This document shows, one piece after another, positions 1-7,369 of a stretch of DNA of 59,880 nt. Both the position numbers and the translations under genes were made by a program. Below the pieces are notes generated by a model that did not search any database, was not told the origin of the DNA, and worked only from the letters and a program-made list of their open reading frames with translations. Position 1 is the first letter of the stretch, and every line of letters begins with the position of its first letter. This stretch comes from a virus, in the IMG/VR virus record IMGVR_UViG_3300030419_004277, positions 1 to 59,880 of that record. One strand, given 5' to 3'.

Positions 1-11
1 ATAATGATTAA

Positions 12-17
12 AGTCAA
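12..17 (-). promoter_or_regulatory. -35 half of a phage promoter at the window edge
   Basis: The minus strand carries the motif GCTTGACT, the same -35 block found in the promoter family described at 306-334. The expected -10 element lies beyond the left edge, so only half of the site is seen. It would drive a gene outside the window. Confidence 0.45.
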
Positions 18-47
18 GCATTTTCTGGAAGAAACTTAATATATCTT

Positions 48-278
48 CTAAAGCATTGATAATATATCTTCTATGGTAGTAGGGAATATTATATCTTCTA
101 TGGTATCCTTATCTTCTTGACTAAGAGCTTCGAACCACTCTGGATTTTCTATATCACCAACAAAACAAGCATCACTAAGCTCTTCAAGATCGATAGAACC
201 ATCTGCCATCACAGAAACAACTAATCCATTATTACTGTTAATGGCACTACCAACACTATCTAAATTAACTAAACTCAT
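48..278 (-). CDS. Small acidic hypothetical protein
   Basis: A 76-residue acidic protein with no family I recognise. The N-terminal half is rich in Val, Ser and Asn. The C-terminal half has clustered Glu and Asp and may be helical. It has its own upstream promoter (306-334), about 30 bp before the ATG, so it is a single-gene unit or the head of an operon leaving the window. The acidic character would suit an anti-host or DNA-mimic role, but nothing specific supports that. Confidence 0.6.
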   Translation of the reverse strand: MSLVNLDSVGSAINSNNGLVVSVMADGSIDLEELSDACFVGDIENPEWFEALSQEDKDTIEDIIFPTTIEDILSML

Positions 279-305
279 TATTTATTTCCCTTTTTTAACA
301 CTTAA

Positions 306-334
306 AGCTAAGTATAAATTGTAATATAAGTCAA
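306..334 (-). promoter_or_regulatory. Phage promoter, TTGACT-N17-TTAGCT type
   Basis: On the minus strand TTGACT (329-334) is separated by exactly 17 bp from TTAGCT (306-311), followed by TTAAG. The preceding GC and following TATAT are shared with the other copies. It points at the 76-residue gene at 48-278. Confidence 0.7.
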
Positions 335-360
335 GCATTATTCCAGTTTTTTTAAAATTT

Positions 361-680
361 TCATGGGGTGTCGCTCGTCAGTACACACCCCATATATCTT
401 GACTCGCACTATGGCCATTCTCGTCAGAACCCACCGTTCCGTTCAAGAAGCTTTGGTGGGACTCCTGAGGGTAGGTAATAACCAAACCCAGCAGTAGCTC
501 TTAACCCTAGTCCCACACTTCAATTTTTTGCCTGTGTCGACCGTTTCAAAGCTTCCACTCGTTACACAGGCTATATAACAATGGGAGACTCAATCTACTT
601 TATCTAATACGGCCGAAGGGGGCTTCTCCCTTACCATGTTATATATTTTTTAAATTCTTTTTTTCAATTCCCCATCAACA
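361..680 (-). ncRNA. Candidate structured non-coding RNA of about 320 nt
   Basis: There is no credible reading frame, but there are five strong helices: 363-371/385-393 (9 bp); 430-435/455-460 (6 bp); 457-463/509-515 with 468-472/504-508 stacked inside; 530-537/564-571 (8 bp); and 572-580/637-645 with 583-588/625-630 inside. The loops at 447-454 and 548-555 are perfectly complementary over 8 nt, as in a loop-loop kissing interaction. The octamer CTGACGAG occurs twice on the minus strand (374-381 and 420-427). A promoter at 686-714 lies just upstream on the minus strand and the next promoter (306-334) lies just after it, so it looks like an independent transcript. The helices at 430-460 and 457-515 share bases and may be alternative folds. 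It resembles large phage RNAs such as GOLLD or ROOL in style only; I do not recognise the class. Confidence 0.6.
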
Positions 681-685
681 GCTAA

Positions 686-714
686 AGCTAACGCTAAATA
701 GCAATATAAGTCAA
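686..714 (-). promoter_or_regulatory. Phage promoter upstream of the structured RNA
   Basis: TTGACT at 709-714 and TTAGCT at 686-691 are spaced 17 bp apart, with the extended TTAG after the -10. The first thing downstream is the structured RNA region, not a gene, so it probably drives an RNA. Confidence 0.7.
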
Positions 715-784
715 GCATTTTCTTGCATTTTTCTGGAATAATTGGCGTTCCCAATCCTAGCGTGTCACCTGTTGCATACTCCAA

Positions 785-813
785 ATATAACCCTAAAACA
801 GCATATAAGTCAA
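785..813 (-). promoter_or_regulatory. Phage promoter, TTGACT-N17-TTATAT
   Basis: TTGACT at 808-813 and TTATAT at 785-790 are separated by 17 bp. It would start a short transcript across 780-715, which holds a small hairpin (TTGG/CCAA around a GAACG loop, near 742-755) and no convincing ORF, before reaching the promoter at 686-714. Confidence 0.6.
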
Positions 814-815
814 GT

Positions 816-1108
816 AAAAAGCCTTAAAATGCTATAGGAAAAAGCTTTTTTTGAGGTGCGTGTGAGCACTAACTCCTGTAGTCTGTCAAATATTGTATTT
901 TAGGTGTTTTTGACAGAGAAATAGTCTTATATTGCTGCGAATTTAGGTGGGATTTTTTTCGAACACTTGTATATTACAAGTATTATAGTAAATAATGGTG
1001 TGTTAAAATTTGGTAAGGACTCAGCACCCCTCGCCAGAGGGTAAAATGTCTTTTAATTTATCAGTATTTGACCTATTATGTATCCACACATAATCGATAT
1101 AAACACTA
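816..1108. other. Non-coding stretch with inverted repeats
   Basis: I see no ORF here. It holds a perfect 7-bp inverted repeat with a 3-bp spacer at 965-981 (ACTTGTA/TACAAGT), a wider repeat CTGTCAA/TTGACAG near 882-916, and a small GC-rich hairpin (CCCTC/GAGGG) near 1028-1041. These may be operator or RNA structures. No clear promoter or poly-U terminator is visible. Confidence 0.4.
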
Positions 1109-1348
1109 CTATATAAAAGGTGGAATATCTCTCTTCATCCATTCTAAATGAGCATAACCTTTTTGTTTGCATAAGGTCTTTATATGTTCTTCATCGTCTC
1201 CCCATAGCCAGAATGGTACAGAAACTTCTTTTACTTTTAAGTAAAACCAACCAGCTCCATCGGGAGTTGGATGTTCATCATAAACAGGTATTTCTAAAGG
1301 AGGCTCGTCCTTATCCCATTTGAAGAAATCGTGTTTTTTATTCTCCAT
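1109..1348 (-). CDS. Hypothetical protein, aromatic-rich
   Basis: A 79-residue protein rich in Trp, Phe and Pro (DEPPLEIPVYDEHPTPDGAG early, VPFWLWGDDEE in the middle). No family recognised. Its ATG overlaps the end of the 27-residue membrane peptide upstream, so the two are probably translationally coupled. It is the last gene of the small-gene operon that runs from about 3.5 kb down to 1.1 kb. Confidence 0.6.
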   Translation of the reverse strand: MENKKHDFFKWDKDEPPLEIPVYDEHPTPDGAGWFYLKVKEVSVPFWLWGDDEEHIKTLCKQKGYAHLEWMKRDIPPFI

Positions 1349-1421
1349 ACCACCAATCTATAATTAAACTTAAAGTACAAATAGTTAAAAGGATTAATAA
1401 ACCCTCGAATTGATTACTCAT
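1338..1421 (-). CDS. Single-span membrane micropeptide (27 aa)
   Basis: A short reading frame starting with an ATG that overlaps the stop of the 91-residue gene upstream (ATGA) and ending inside the start of the next gene. Residues 8-23 form one strongly hydrophobic segment (GLLILLTICTLSLII), followed by WWYGE. The tight coupling on both sides supports it as a real gene. Function unknown; such peptides can act on host membranes. Confidence 0.5.
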   Translation of the reverse strand: MSNQFEGLLILLTICTLSLIIDWWYGE

Positions 1422-1693
1422 GATTTTGCTCCTACTTCTACACCTAATATAGTCATTAGTTCTTTTACAAGGATAGCATATCGAGGATACTTACTTAAGG
1501 TGCTTATTAGAGAACTTATATACTCGGCTGGTATCATTTCTATTTCGGGATGGTCAACAATCATTTTACCCGCTTTAAAAAATGTATCAATAGCTATACG
1601 AACATCTTCGGGATGGTCACCTTGTATTTTGCTCTTACCTTCGCTATATCGATTGATTAAAAACTCAAAATGTTTTCGATTAAATTTCTTCAT
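1418..1693 (-). CDS. Hypothetical protein
   Basis: A 91-residue basic, helix-rich protein with no family I recognise. I start it at the Met of MKKFNRKHFEF because that ATG overlaps the stop of the GIY-YIG gene. The longer upstream extension only reads through that gene. It is coupled by ATGA to the membrane micropeptide downstream. Confidence 0.55.
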   Translation of the reverse strand: MKKFNRKHFEFLINRYSEGKSKIQGDHPEDVRIAIDTFFKAGKMIVDHPEIEMIPAEYISSLISTLSKYPRYAILVKELMTILGVEVGAKS

Positions 1694-2225
1694 TCCATAT
1701 TTTCCTTTTATCTTCGGGTGATAATTGTTTAATACGATATTCTTCTTTAAGTGACTCACTTGCTGTAAAACCACCTTTACTCCACATCAATTGAAAAGGT
1801 AAACGGCTTCTTACATATTTACTACCTTTTCCATCTCGATGCTCCTTCATTCTTTTATCTAAATCTCCCTTACAAATACCTGTATAAATACTTTTATCAT
1901 TACACTCCAACATATAAACTATCCAATTTGACTCCATATACTTACCTGTAAATTCGTCTTTTTTTATAGTCGCATCGGGTTTAAGCATATTTAATTTATC
2001 GGTATTACTTAATAAACCAAGATGGTCTTTTATGTCAAGAAGTTGATTTTCTATATTCTCTACTCGTCCAATTAGCTTTTCCATGTCTCTATCGGATACA
2101 ACACCATGACCATAGACCTTATGAGGTTGTTTAAGTATTTGTAAGATTTCTCTAAGGGACTTCTCTACATTCATCTTTGGTCGTAAGCGATTTAATTTAT
2201 CAATTGACATCATCATCCCTTTCAT
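1680..2225 (-). CDS. GIY-YIG nuclease-domain protein
   Basis: A protein of up to 181 residues. The C-terminal half is a GIY-YIG domain of the UvrC/YhbQ type: WIVYMLECNDKSIYTGICKG supplies the GIY and YIG-like strands, followed by the KRMKEH helix and a conserved G-KY-R segment (GSKYVRSRLPFQLMW). The N-terminal half (about 1-95) is helical, has a coiled-coil-like stretch (ENIENQLLDIKDHLG) and may bind DNA. Such proteins can be homing or host-DNA-degrading nucleases. The start is uncertain: several Met codons follow one another (2225, 2216, 2213, 2210), all overlapping the upstream gene. Confidence 0.8.
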   Translation of the reverse strand: MKGMMMSIDKLNRLRPKMNVEKSLREILQILKQPHKVYGHGVVSDRDMEKLIGRVENIENQLLDIKDHLGLLSNTDKLNMLKPDATIKKDEFTGKYMESNWIVYMLECNDKSIYTGICKGDLDKRMKEHRDGKGSKYVRSRLPFQLMWSKGGFTASESLKEEYRIKQLSPEDKRKIWNEEI

Positions 2226-2424
2226 CCCAATAACGCTGGATTTGCTCTTCTTTACTTACATCATCCCAATCAACACCATAATTGAAATAATCTTGAACAT
2301 ATCCATCCAAGTCGCTTTTATTTATAAACAAACCTCGTACATTTTGTGGACGAGAATGTCGATAACGCTCTTGGTCTTGATTTATCCTTTTCCAAAGATA
2401 ATAACCAAGAAGATTTACACTCAT
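2200..2424 (-). CDS. Hypothetical protein
   Basis: A 74-residue protein rich in Tyr, Asp and Arg, with an acidic C-terminus (YWDERDDDVN). No family recognised. I start it at MSVNLLGYY because that ATG overlaps the TGA of the preceding gene (ATGA). It runs into the GIY-YIG gene with a further overlap. Confidence 0.55.
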   Translation of the reverse strand: MSVNLLGYYLWKRINQDQERYRHSRPQNVRGLFINKSDLDGYVQDYFNYGVDWDDVSKEEQIQRYWDERDDDVN

Positions 2425-2696
2425 TTTGCTCTTCTCCAAAAAGACTTCTTTGAAATGATTTTATTTGTTTTATTCGTCCATTTACCCTTTGTAATTTCAA
2501 CTTTACTTGCTGGAACCCATCTTCCCATACCGGAATCACCACCATCCATAATAAACATCATATCTACACCATCAACTTTTTTACGCTCTTGAGCATAACC
2601 TCGTCTTTCTTTCATACAAAAATGTCCCATGTTGTCATAGGACTCAATCATATACCTACACGGATTTCTTTTAGTCAATATTCTTACCTCGCTCAT
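2421..2696 (-). CDS. Hypothetical protein
   Basis: A 91-residue basic protein with several Met and Gly residues (MMFIMDGGDSGMGRWVPASK). No recognised domain. It is translationally coupled to the next gene by an ATGA overlap. Confidence 0.5.
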   Translation of the reverse strand: MSEVRILTKRNPCRYMIESYDNMGHFCMKERRGYAQERKKVDGVDMMFIMDGGDSGMGRWVPASKVEITKGKWTNKTNKIISKKSFWRRAK

Positions 2697-2727
2697 TGTT
2701 TATAACCTCTTATTTTGCTGTTAAATT

Positions 2728-2934
2728 TTAATACCCCAAATCAAATGTCATTATATCATCTTCATAATCCAATTTTTCATCTTCAATTTTTTGTTGAATA
2801 TGTGTCAATCGGCGAATCAACTCAATTTCACTTTTCTCGGGCTTTATTGAATGTAACTCTTGTGTTATATCAATACACTTCATTAAAAAATGAACTTGTT
2901 TATCGTTAAGTTGAACTTGGTGATTCTTTTTCAT
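2728..2934 (-). CDS. Hypothetical helical protein
   Basis: A 68-residue, charged, probably all-helical protein (LIRRLTHIQQKIEDEKLDYEDD). The start at MKKNHQVQ is chosen because GGAG sits at the right distance upstream. It overlaps the 3' end of the previous gene in another frame. No family recognised. Confidence 0.5.
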   Translation of the reverse strand: MKKNHQVQLNDKQVHFLMKCIDITQELHSIKPEKSEIELIRRLTHIQQKIEDEKLDYEDDIMTFDLGY

Positions 2935-3241
2935 TATTTTCTCCATCGCTATTCCAACTTGGTAAATTTAACCCTAAATTCCATATCATCTCGTCAAGAG
3001 ACATATCGATTGGCTCGCTATCTTTGTCCGGTTTGACACCTAAGTTTAATATAGGATCCACATCTAATTCCGGCGTGTCGTCAAAATGTGATTCATCAAA
3101 AGGATGAATATCATACATTTTGCTATAAAATGGCATAATCATTTCATTAAGTTCGGGATGTAACTTCATAAGATGTTTTACACAAAACATCATTTTAAGC
3201 CAATCGTTAGGCTTTATGTGTATGGAACGGTCTTTACGCAA
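2906..3241 (-). CDS. Hypothetical acidic protein
   Basis: A 111-residue protein. The first part is basic and helical (NDWLKMMFCVKHLMKLHPEL). The rest is acidic with several Pro/Asp runs. No recognised domain. Its start overlaps the end of the 74-residue gene upstream. Confidence 0.55.
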   Translation of the reverse strand: MRKDRSIHIKPNDWLKMMFCVKHLMKLHPELNEMIMPFYSKMYDIHPFDESHFDDTPELDVDPILNLGVKPDKDSEPIDMSLDEMIWNLGLNLPSWNSDGENNEKESPSST

Positions 3242-3458
3242 AAGCTAGATTATTATTTAAAATAGATTTCATTAATAGTTTTTCGTAGTCTTCCTTCTCT
3301 ATCTCACTCATACCTTTTTTGAGGATTTCTTTTAATTGGACATCATTCAAACTACTAACAATATGGTCAATCGCATCATCAAGTGAATCACGAGCTTCAT
3401 CGGGCATCTCGTTACAAGATAATTCAATTAGATTGTCAATTAATTCGGGTAGTGTCAT
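3234..3458 (-). CDS. Hypothetical acidic helical protein
   Basis: A 74-residue acidic protein with repeated leucine heptads (ELIDNLIELSCNEMPDEARD), likely helical. No family recognised. It begins the small-gene operon running to 1.1 kb. The 75 bp upstream are AT-rich, with no promoter of the TTGACT family. Confidence 0.5.
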   Translation of the reverse strand: MTLPELIDNLIELSCNEMPDEARDSLDDAIDHIVSSLNDVQLKEILKKGMSEIEKEDYEKLLMKSILNNNLAFA

Positions 3459-3534
3459 AGTAACTCCTTAATAATAAATATTGATAAATTTATATATACA
3501 CCACATTAAAAATTTTTTCTCCAAAACTCTCATT

Positions 3535-3957
3535 TTACTTTCCCATAGTTGTCCTTATTTTGTCCACATAATCTTTTCCTTCTCTCAATGATGGTATATT
3601 TCCAGTTTCCTTTTCTATCTCTTTCCTATAATGTTTAATAGCATTTATCACAGAGCCTTGCAGTATCATAGCTTCTAATTCACCATCTAATTGAGATTGC
3701 CAATTCCAATCAATTTCTCCGTTGTATACTTTTTTTCTGAACTTCCATATCTTATTAGCCTTTATCATTATTTCTCTTATTTGAACTGGAGACATATCAT
3801 TATAATAATCTTCCACATCAACAAGCATATCATAAGCATCTATGGTTGTTGGCATAAATAAATGAGTATTATTGTTAGGCTTTTCTGGTTCTGTAGCCTT
3901 ACATAACTTAACTAACCTATTAAGTTTTTTATACATCCATTCTTTTTTGTTACTCAT
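3535..3957 (-). CDS. Hypothetical protein downstream of the VWA gene
   Basis: A 140-residue basic protein, mostly helical with Trp-rich patches (IDWNWQSQLDGELEAM). No family recognised. It starts two bases after the stop of the VWA/HExxH gene, so the two are almost certainly co-transcribed and may work together. Confidence 0.6.
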   Translation of the reverse strand: MSNKKEWMYKKLNRLVKLCKATEPEKPNNNTHLFMPTTIDAYDMLVDVEDYYNDMSPVQIREIMIKANKIWKFRKKVYNGEIDWNWQSQLDGELEAMILQGSVINAIKHYRKEIEKETGNIPSLREGKDYVDKIRTTMGK

Positions 3958-3959
3958 TT

Positions 3960-5930
3960 TTACTTCTGAAGAAACTTGTTATTCATAGTTCTGGCGACAT
4001 TCATCATATTAGTCGGGTCGATGAAAGAGGCATCTTTACCATACATCTGAGAAAAATTATCTTTTTCACTACCATAACCACTACTATCACTAATAAAGTA
4101 ACTCATAATTTTAATGCCATTGTTTTTCATCATTTTAACCATTCTTCTGGCGTGTTCATTGGCTCTATCACCAGAGTACCAAACATCTTCCTTACCTTTT
4201 TTTCCATTGACACAAAAATAAGGAGCGCCATCTGAATAGTTGATAAAGTAATTATCCTCACCATTAACACCACCTAACCACTTCTTCATAATAGCTTCAT
4301 AACATAGTGACTCAGGCGTGACACCAGTAACTCTAAGTGTTTTCCACAGAGTTTTGATTTTTGATAACTTATCTTTTTTACTATTGTAAACTATCACTAC
4401 AACTGGCTTATTATTGTTAGTATATCTAACATCAACAGTAACACTAATATTACCAGCCATATCAGCAGCCTTAGACATCGCAACAGCAGAGGTAATGGCT
4501 TTTTCAAACTTTCTACCACTCATAGAGCCAGAACCATCAATCGACAAGTGTAAGTTAGCTTTGTTATATCTTTCTTTTTGAATTTGTGAAAAGACATTTT
4601 CATTACCAAAACCCAACTCAGAGATTAATCTCTTATTGATTTTACCAGTATTTTGTCTAGTAAAAATCAAATCTTTCTCTTCACCACGAATCTTAAGTTT
4701 TCTACCTAGAATCGCACCAAGTCTGAAACCTTCGTTAATCGCATCAACCATTTTCTTTCCATCACTCCAATATGAAGTGCCATCGTAATAATGGTCATCA
4801 AGAGAACGAAAGAAAGGAAAAGCACCACTCTCAATAAGTTCTTTGGTTAGTGATGGAATAACAACAGTTCCTACTTTACCAATTCTACTATCACCTACTT
4901 CAACCACCTCAGTATTTGAGTTAGACAAGGCATTGACAACTGACTGGTCTGCTTTAGTTAGTTTGGTTTTTCTAGTCTGACCATCCAAAAACTTCTGTTG
5001 GTCATCAAACATTTTTTGAATTTGATTTTGTTGTCTATCCGATAATTTCTTTCCATTATTTTGGTCATCACTTGAAGAAGTGTCATCTCCAGCAGAGTCA
5101 TCGTTATCCGAACCAGCACCAGGACTTGAGTCACCATCACTCTGATTTTCGCCATCTTCTGTATTTTCGGAGTTCTCATCATTACCCTCACCATTACCAG
5201 GAGCACTATCAATAATACCGAAAACAACCTCACACACAGACTTTGCCAACTCAATCGCATCATCTGTAGATTTTAATCTTGAAATATTTTTCATATCAAT
5301 TAAACGATAAATGTCAAGTAATCTTGGTAGAGCACCAAAATCAGTTTCTTCATTAGTGAAGTTGATGATACGAAACATATAAGAATCTAAGTCCAAGTCA
5401 CGATACATATCTGAAGCAAGACCTAAAGCAACTTTCTTACCATTGAAATACTTGTTATAAAGACTATGGTAGTAACCCTTGTAACCAGGTGAATTTCTGA
5501 AAACAATGTTGTCTACTCTTCTATCTTCAATGTAATTAATCATTCCACGAAAGAATTCTCTTTTTGAGGAGTCTAATTCATACTCCCTAATTTTACTATA
5601 ATTACGGGCATCACCAAAAGCATTAAAATCAGAGTAGGCTATGTGACTACCCTCGTGAAGAGCCAGACCAACTACATAGTCAAAATTCTTCTCATTGACA
5701 TTAGCACCGATAGTAACAGATTTACCATCAGTATAACTATCTCCACGAGTAGGAAACTTAACAGGAATATTTTGACCACTTACGATACGAACAAAATTAC
5801 CGATTGCCCTTTTGTGACCGGCAAGAGCAACATGGTCTTTACCTTTTTTTACTGGCTTGTCATCGGATAACAAGTCATCAACCAAACTTGTCCTACGACT
5901 ATCAAACCAAAAATCCGAATATTTACTCAC
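3960..5930 (-). CDS. VWA-domain protein with HExxH motif (CobT/VWA-peptidase-like)
   Basis: A 656-residue protein with two recognisable parts. Near residue 92 is HEGSH, a zinc-type HExxH motif in a region that looks like the metallopeptidase-like half of phage VWA proteins. Residues about 235-300 form a low-complexity acidic Asn/Asp/Ser/Glu linker. From about 455 there is a von Willebrand A domain with the metal-binding DGSGSMSG (MIDAS) motif. Related large-phage proteins are often annotated CobT-like or VWA peptidase, and they may work with AAA ATPases; none is adjacent here. The GTG start has GGAG upstream and follows the promoter at 5961-5989. Cobalt chelation is unlikely without other cobalamin genes. 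The true substrate is unknown. Confidence 0.8.
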   Translation of the reverse strand: MSKYSDFWFDSRRTSLVDDLLSDDKPVKKGKDHVALAGHKRAIGNFVRIVSGQNIPVKFPTRGDSYTDGKSVTIGANVNEKNFDYVVGLALHEGSHIAYSDFNAFGDARNYSKIREYELDSSKREFFRGMINYIEDRRVDNIVFRNSPGYKGYYHSLYNKYFNGKKVALGLASDMYRDLDLDSYMFRIINFTNEETDFGALPRLLDIYRLIDMKNISRLKSTDDAIELAKSVCEVVFGIIDSAPGNGEGNDENSENTEDGENQSDGDSSPGAGSDNDDSAGDDTSSSDDQNNGKKLSDRQQNQIQKMFDDQQKFLDGQTRKTKLTKADQSVVNALSNSNTEVVEVGDSRIGKVGTVVIPSLTKELIESGAFPFFRSLDDHYYDGTSYWSDGKKMVDAINEGFRLGAILGRKLKIRGEEKDLIFTRQNTGKINKRLISELGFGNENVFSQIQKERYNKANLHLSIDGSGSMSGRKFEKAITSAVAMSKAADMAGNISVTVDVRYTNNNKPVVVIVYNSKKDKLSKIKTLWKTLRVTGVTPESLCYEAIMKKWLGGVNGEDNYFINYSDGAPYFCVNGKKGKEDVWYSGDRANEHARRMVKMMKNNGIKIMSYFISDSSGYGSEKDNFSQMYGKDASFIDPTNMMNVARTMNNKFLQK

Positions 5931-5960
5931 TCAAACAACTCCTTTTTTAATTACAACTAA

Positions 5961-5989
5961 AGCTAATAATAAAACACTATATAAGTCAA
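5961..5989 (-). promoter_or_regulatory. Phage promoter for the VWA-protein operon
   Basis: TTGACT at 5984-5989 and TTAGCT at 5961-5966 are spaced 17 bp, with TTAG following. The VWA gene starts about 30 bp downstream. The spacer GTGTTTTAT is shared with the promoter at 10038-10066. Confidence 0.75.
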
Positions 5990-6002
5990 GCATTATTTGC
6001 AT

Positions 6003-6425
6003 TTATGGTAAAATTCTTTTACTAAATTGTTTATATAAATTGTTGGCATATTTTGCCTGTTTAGGTGTTAAAGTGCCTCGTGAATGGGCTCTTTTCGTCA
6101 AACTATCTAAAAATTCCATTTTTAATTCAATATAATAATCACTATATCCACAATGATGTAACATCTGTTTTAGTTTAGTTATTTTTGCCAACATTTTTTC
6201 TCTTTGGACTTTAATATCAGCCCTATTATAGTTATCGTAAAATTTCAAGCCAGTATTCACAGATTCTAACATTTTTTGGGTTAAATTTTTATTACTAATG
6301 AGTTGTTTGTGCATCTTAGCAAGAAAACCGTGATAACCGTGAGATAAAGTTCTTGTATATTCAAAGTCGTTTAATAACTTCCTTAGACCTATTATTTCTT
6401 TTTTGTATTTTTCTTTGTTTGACAT
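6003..6425 (-). CDS. Hypothetical basic helical protein
   Basis: A 140-residue, lysine-rich helical protein. The C-terminal segment TLTPKQAKYANNLYKQF resembles a small helical motif seen in many phage proteins that end in a KQ-A-LY helix, but I cannot assign a function. It has its own promoter (6433-6461), very close to the start codon. Confidence 0.55.
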   Translation of the reverse strand: MSNKEKYKKEIIGLRKLLNDFEYTRTLSHGYHGFLAKMHKQLISNKNLTQKMLESVNTGLKFYDNYNRADIKVQREKMLAKITKLKQMLHHCGYSDYYIELKMEFLDSLTKRAHSRGTLTPKQAKYANNLYKQFSKRILP

Positions 6426-6432
6426 ATACCTA

Positions 6433-6461
6433 AATTAACTCTAAATATAAATATAAGTCAA
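6433..6461 (-). promoter_or_regulatory. Phage promoter overlapping a stop codon
   Basis: TTGACT at 6456-6461 and TTAATT at 6433-6438 are spaced 17 bp. The TTGA of the -35 overlaps the TGA stop of the upstream 163-residue gene. The start codon at 6425 is only about 8 bp from the -10 box, so a transcript from here would be nearly leaderless. Confidence 0.65.
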
Positions 6462-6949
6462 GCACTTTCTTGATTTTTTTTCCAATATTTGCTATCTTTA
6501 ATTTTTCTCCAGGCATCGTTTAGTGATTTATGTGTTGTGATTGATGTTATAAAACAAGGAGCTCCAACTCTTGTTTTAACATCATTTCTTTTGACTTTTT
6601 CCCAAGGACTAAAACAAACGGCTCTTAAATGACCAAGACCTAAATAATCCATTTCATAAGTTACCCACTCTTGAAAATCTTTAGTCTTTTGTTTTTCTCC
6701 CCCGCGAAGATGTAAAAATAAAGCAGTAGTGTATTTTTCATCTTTGTCAAATTCCTTAATCATGTCGAACAAGGATTTTTCTTTATAGTCGTAAAAATCA
6801 ATAAGTAACTTATCTTGCTTTCGTTCAGGTGCTAAAAATGGACAAACTGGAAAGCCACCAAAGTCATCGTTTGGTGTTTCTAACCAATCCATCCATTCAT
6901 TTAGTTGTTCTATTATTTTATTGTGTGAATATAGACCAGACTTTATCAA
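6458..6949 (-). CDS. Hypothetical protein
   Basis: A 163-residue protein with an acidic N-terminus and a compact motif FGGFPVCPFLAPER followed by HLRGG and FSPWEKVKRNDV. No family recognised with confidence. Conserved-looking Trp, Cys and Pro residues suggest an enzyme-like fold. Its start overlaps the end of the coiled-coil membrane gene upstream. Confidence 0.55.
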   Translation of the reverse strand: MIKSGLYSHNKIIEQLNEWMDWLETPNDDFGGFPVCPFLAPERKQDKLLIDFYDYKEKSLFDMIKEFDKDEKYTTALFLHLRGGEKQKTKDFQEWVTYEMDYLGLGHLRAVCFSPWEKVKRNDVKTRVGAPCFITSITTHKSLNDAWRKIKDSKYWKKNQESA

Positions 6950-7202
6950 TTATTAGTCCTATAAAACCTATTCCAATAACACCTCTCCATTTTTGTGAGT
7001 TTTCTCTGAACTGAGTATTTTGTTTTGTTTCAGCCCAAAGTCCTTGATGTGGATTAAAGAGGTTTTCTTTCATAAACTTAAGAGACTCCTCTGTTTTATC
7101 GTGAGCTTTAGTCATCTCTTGTTTCATCTCATCAATATCTGACTTGATGTTGTCTATTTTATTGTGTATTAACTCGAATTCTTTTCTATCTGCAGCGTTC
7201 AT
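6918..7202 (-). CDS. Coiled-coil protein with C-terminal membrane span
   Basis: 94 residues. Positions 5-50 are a charged coiled coil (ELIHNKIDNIKSDIDEMKQE). Positions 73-92 are one hydrophobic span (GVIGIGFIGLIIDKVWSIF). This layout resembles XhlA-type phage membrane proteins associated with lysis, or a membrane anchor. The ATG is the last part of a perfect 16-bp palindrome (7200-7215), and no Shine-Dalgarno is visible. Confidence 0.55.
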   Translation of the reverse strand: MNAADRKEFELIHNKIDNIKSDIDEMKQEMTKAHDKTEESLKFMKENLFNPHQGLWAETKQNTQFRENSQKWRGVIGIGFIGLIIDKVWSIFTQ

Positions 7203-7215
7203 ATTTATAAATATG
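7200..7215. promoter_or_regulatory. Perfect 16-bp palindrome containing TATAAATA
   Basis: CATATTTATAAATATG reads the same on both strands, and its last three minus-strand bases are the start codon of the coiled-coil gene. It includes TATAAATA, the consensus of T4-type late promoters. In so AT-rich a genome this can be chance. Confidence 0.3.
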
Positions 7216-7232
7216 TTTTTATTTTAAGTTCG

Positions 7233-7298
7233 TTATATTTCTCCTGTAAGAAAATATAAATTATCTCCAAGGTAACATTTTGTCCGTAGTATTTTCAT
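7233..7298 (-). CDS. 21-residue peptide with a strong ribosome binding site
   Basis: A tiny frame (MKILRTKCYLGDNLYFLTGEI) whose ATG is preceded by GGAGGTAGTC, one of the best ribosome binding sites seen here. It follows the 22-residue membrane peptide directly. The strong RBS is the main evidence that it is translated. Confidence 0.4.
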   Translation of the reverse strand: MKILRTKCYLGDNLYFLTGEI

Positions 7299-7300
7299 GA

Positions 7301-7369
7301 CTACCTCCATCCATTTCTAATCTGTAAAATTAATATTAATAATATTGCTCCTAAGAATAAATATGTCAT
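7301..7369 (-). CDS. 22-residue single-span membrane micropeptide
   Basis: The ATG overlaps the TGA stop of the methyltransferase gene (ATGA). The peptide is one hydrophobic helix (MTYLFLGAILLILILQIRNG) with a basic tail. It resembles the micropeptide at 1338-1421 in layout. Function unknown. Confidence 0.45.
   Translation of the reverse strand: MTYLFLGAILLILILQIRNGWR

Noticed and set aside
374-427. Hammerhead ribozyme
   Set aside because: The CTGACGAG octamers resemble the CUGANGA core, but no matching GAAA segment and stem III with a cleavage triplet could be placed.
816-900. Rho-independent terminator near 841-880
   Set aside because: The hairpin GTGC/GCAC is weak and the minus-strand tract after it is A-rich rather than U-rich.
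361-1108. tRNA, tRNA-Sec or tmRNA in the non-coding region
   Set aside because: No T-arm (GGTTCGANTCC) or acceptor stem with CCA was found on either strand. The helices are longer than tRNA arms and do not form a cloverleaf.
1410-1721. Plus-strand ORFs, of which this is one of the longest
   Set aside because: All plus-strand frames lie opposite well-supported minus-strand genes, with no ribosome binding sites or recognisable domains.
4958-5263. Minus-strand ORF of 101 residues inside the VWA gene
   Set aside because: It lies in another frame over the acidic linker, has Met-, Leu- and Val-rich low complexity and is a shadow of the VWA gene.
3960-5930. Cobalt chelatase subunit for cobalamin synthesis
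   Set aside because: No other cobalamin biosynthesis gene is present; the VWA/HExxH layout is common in phages without it.
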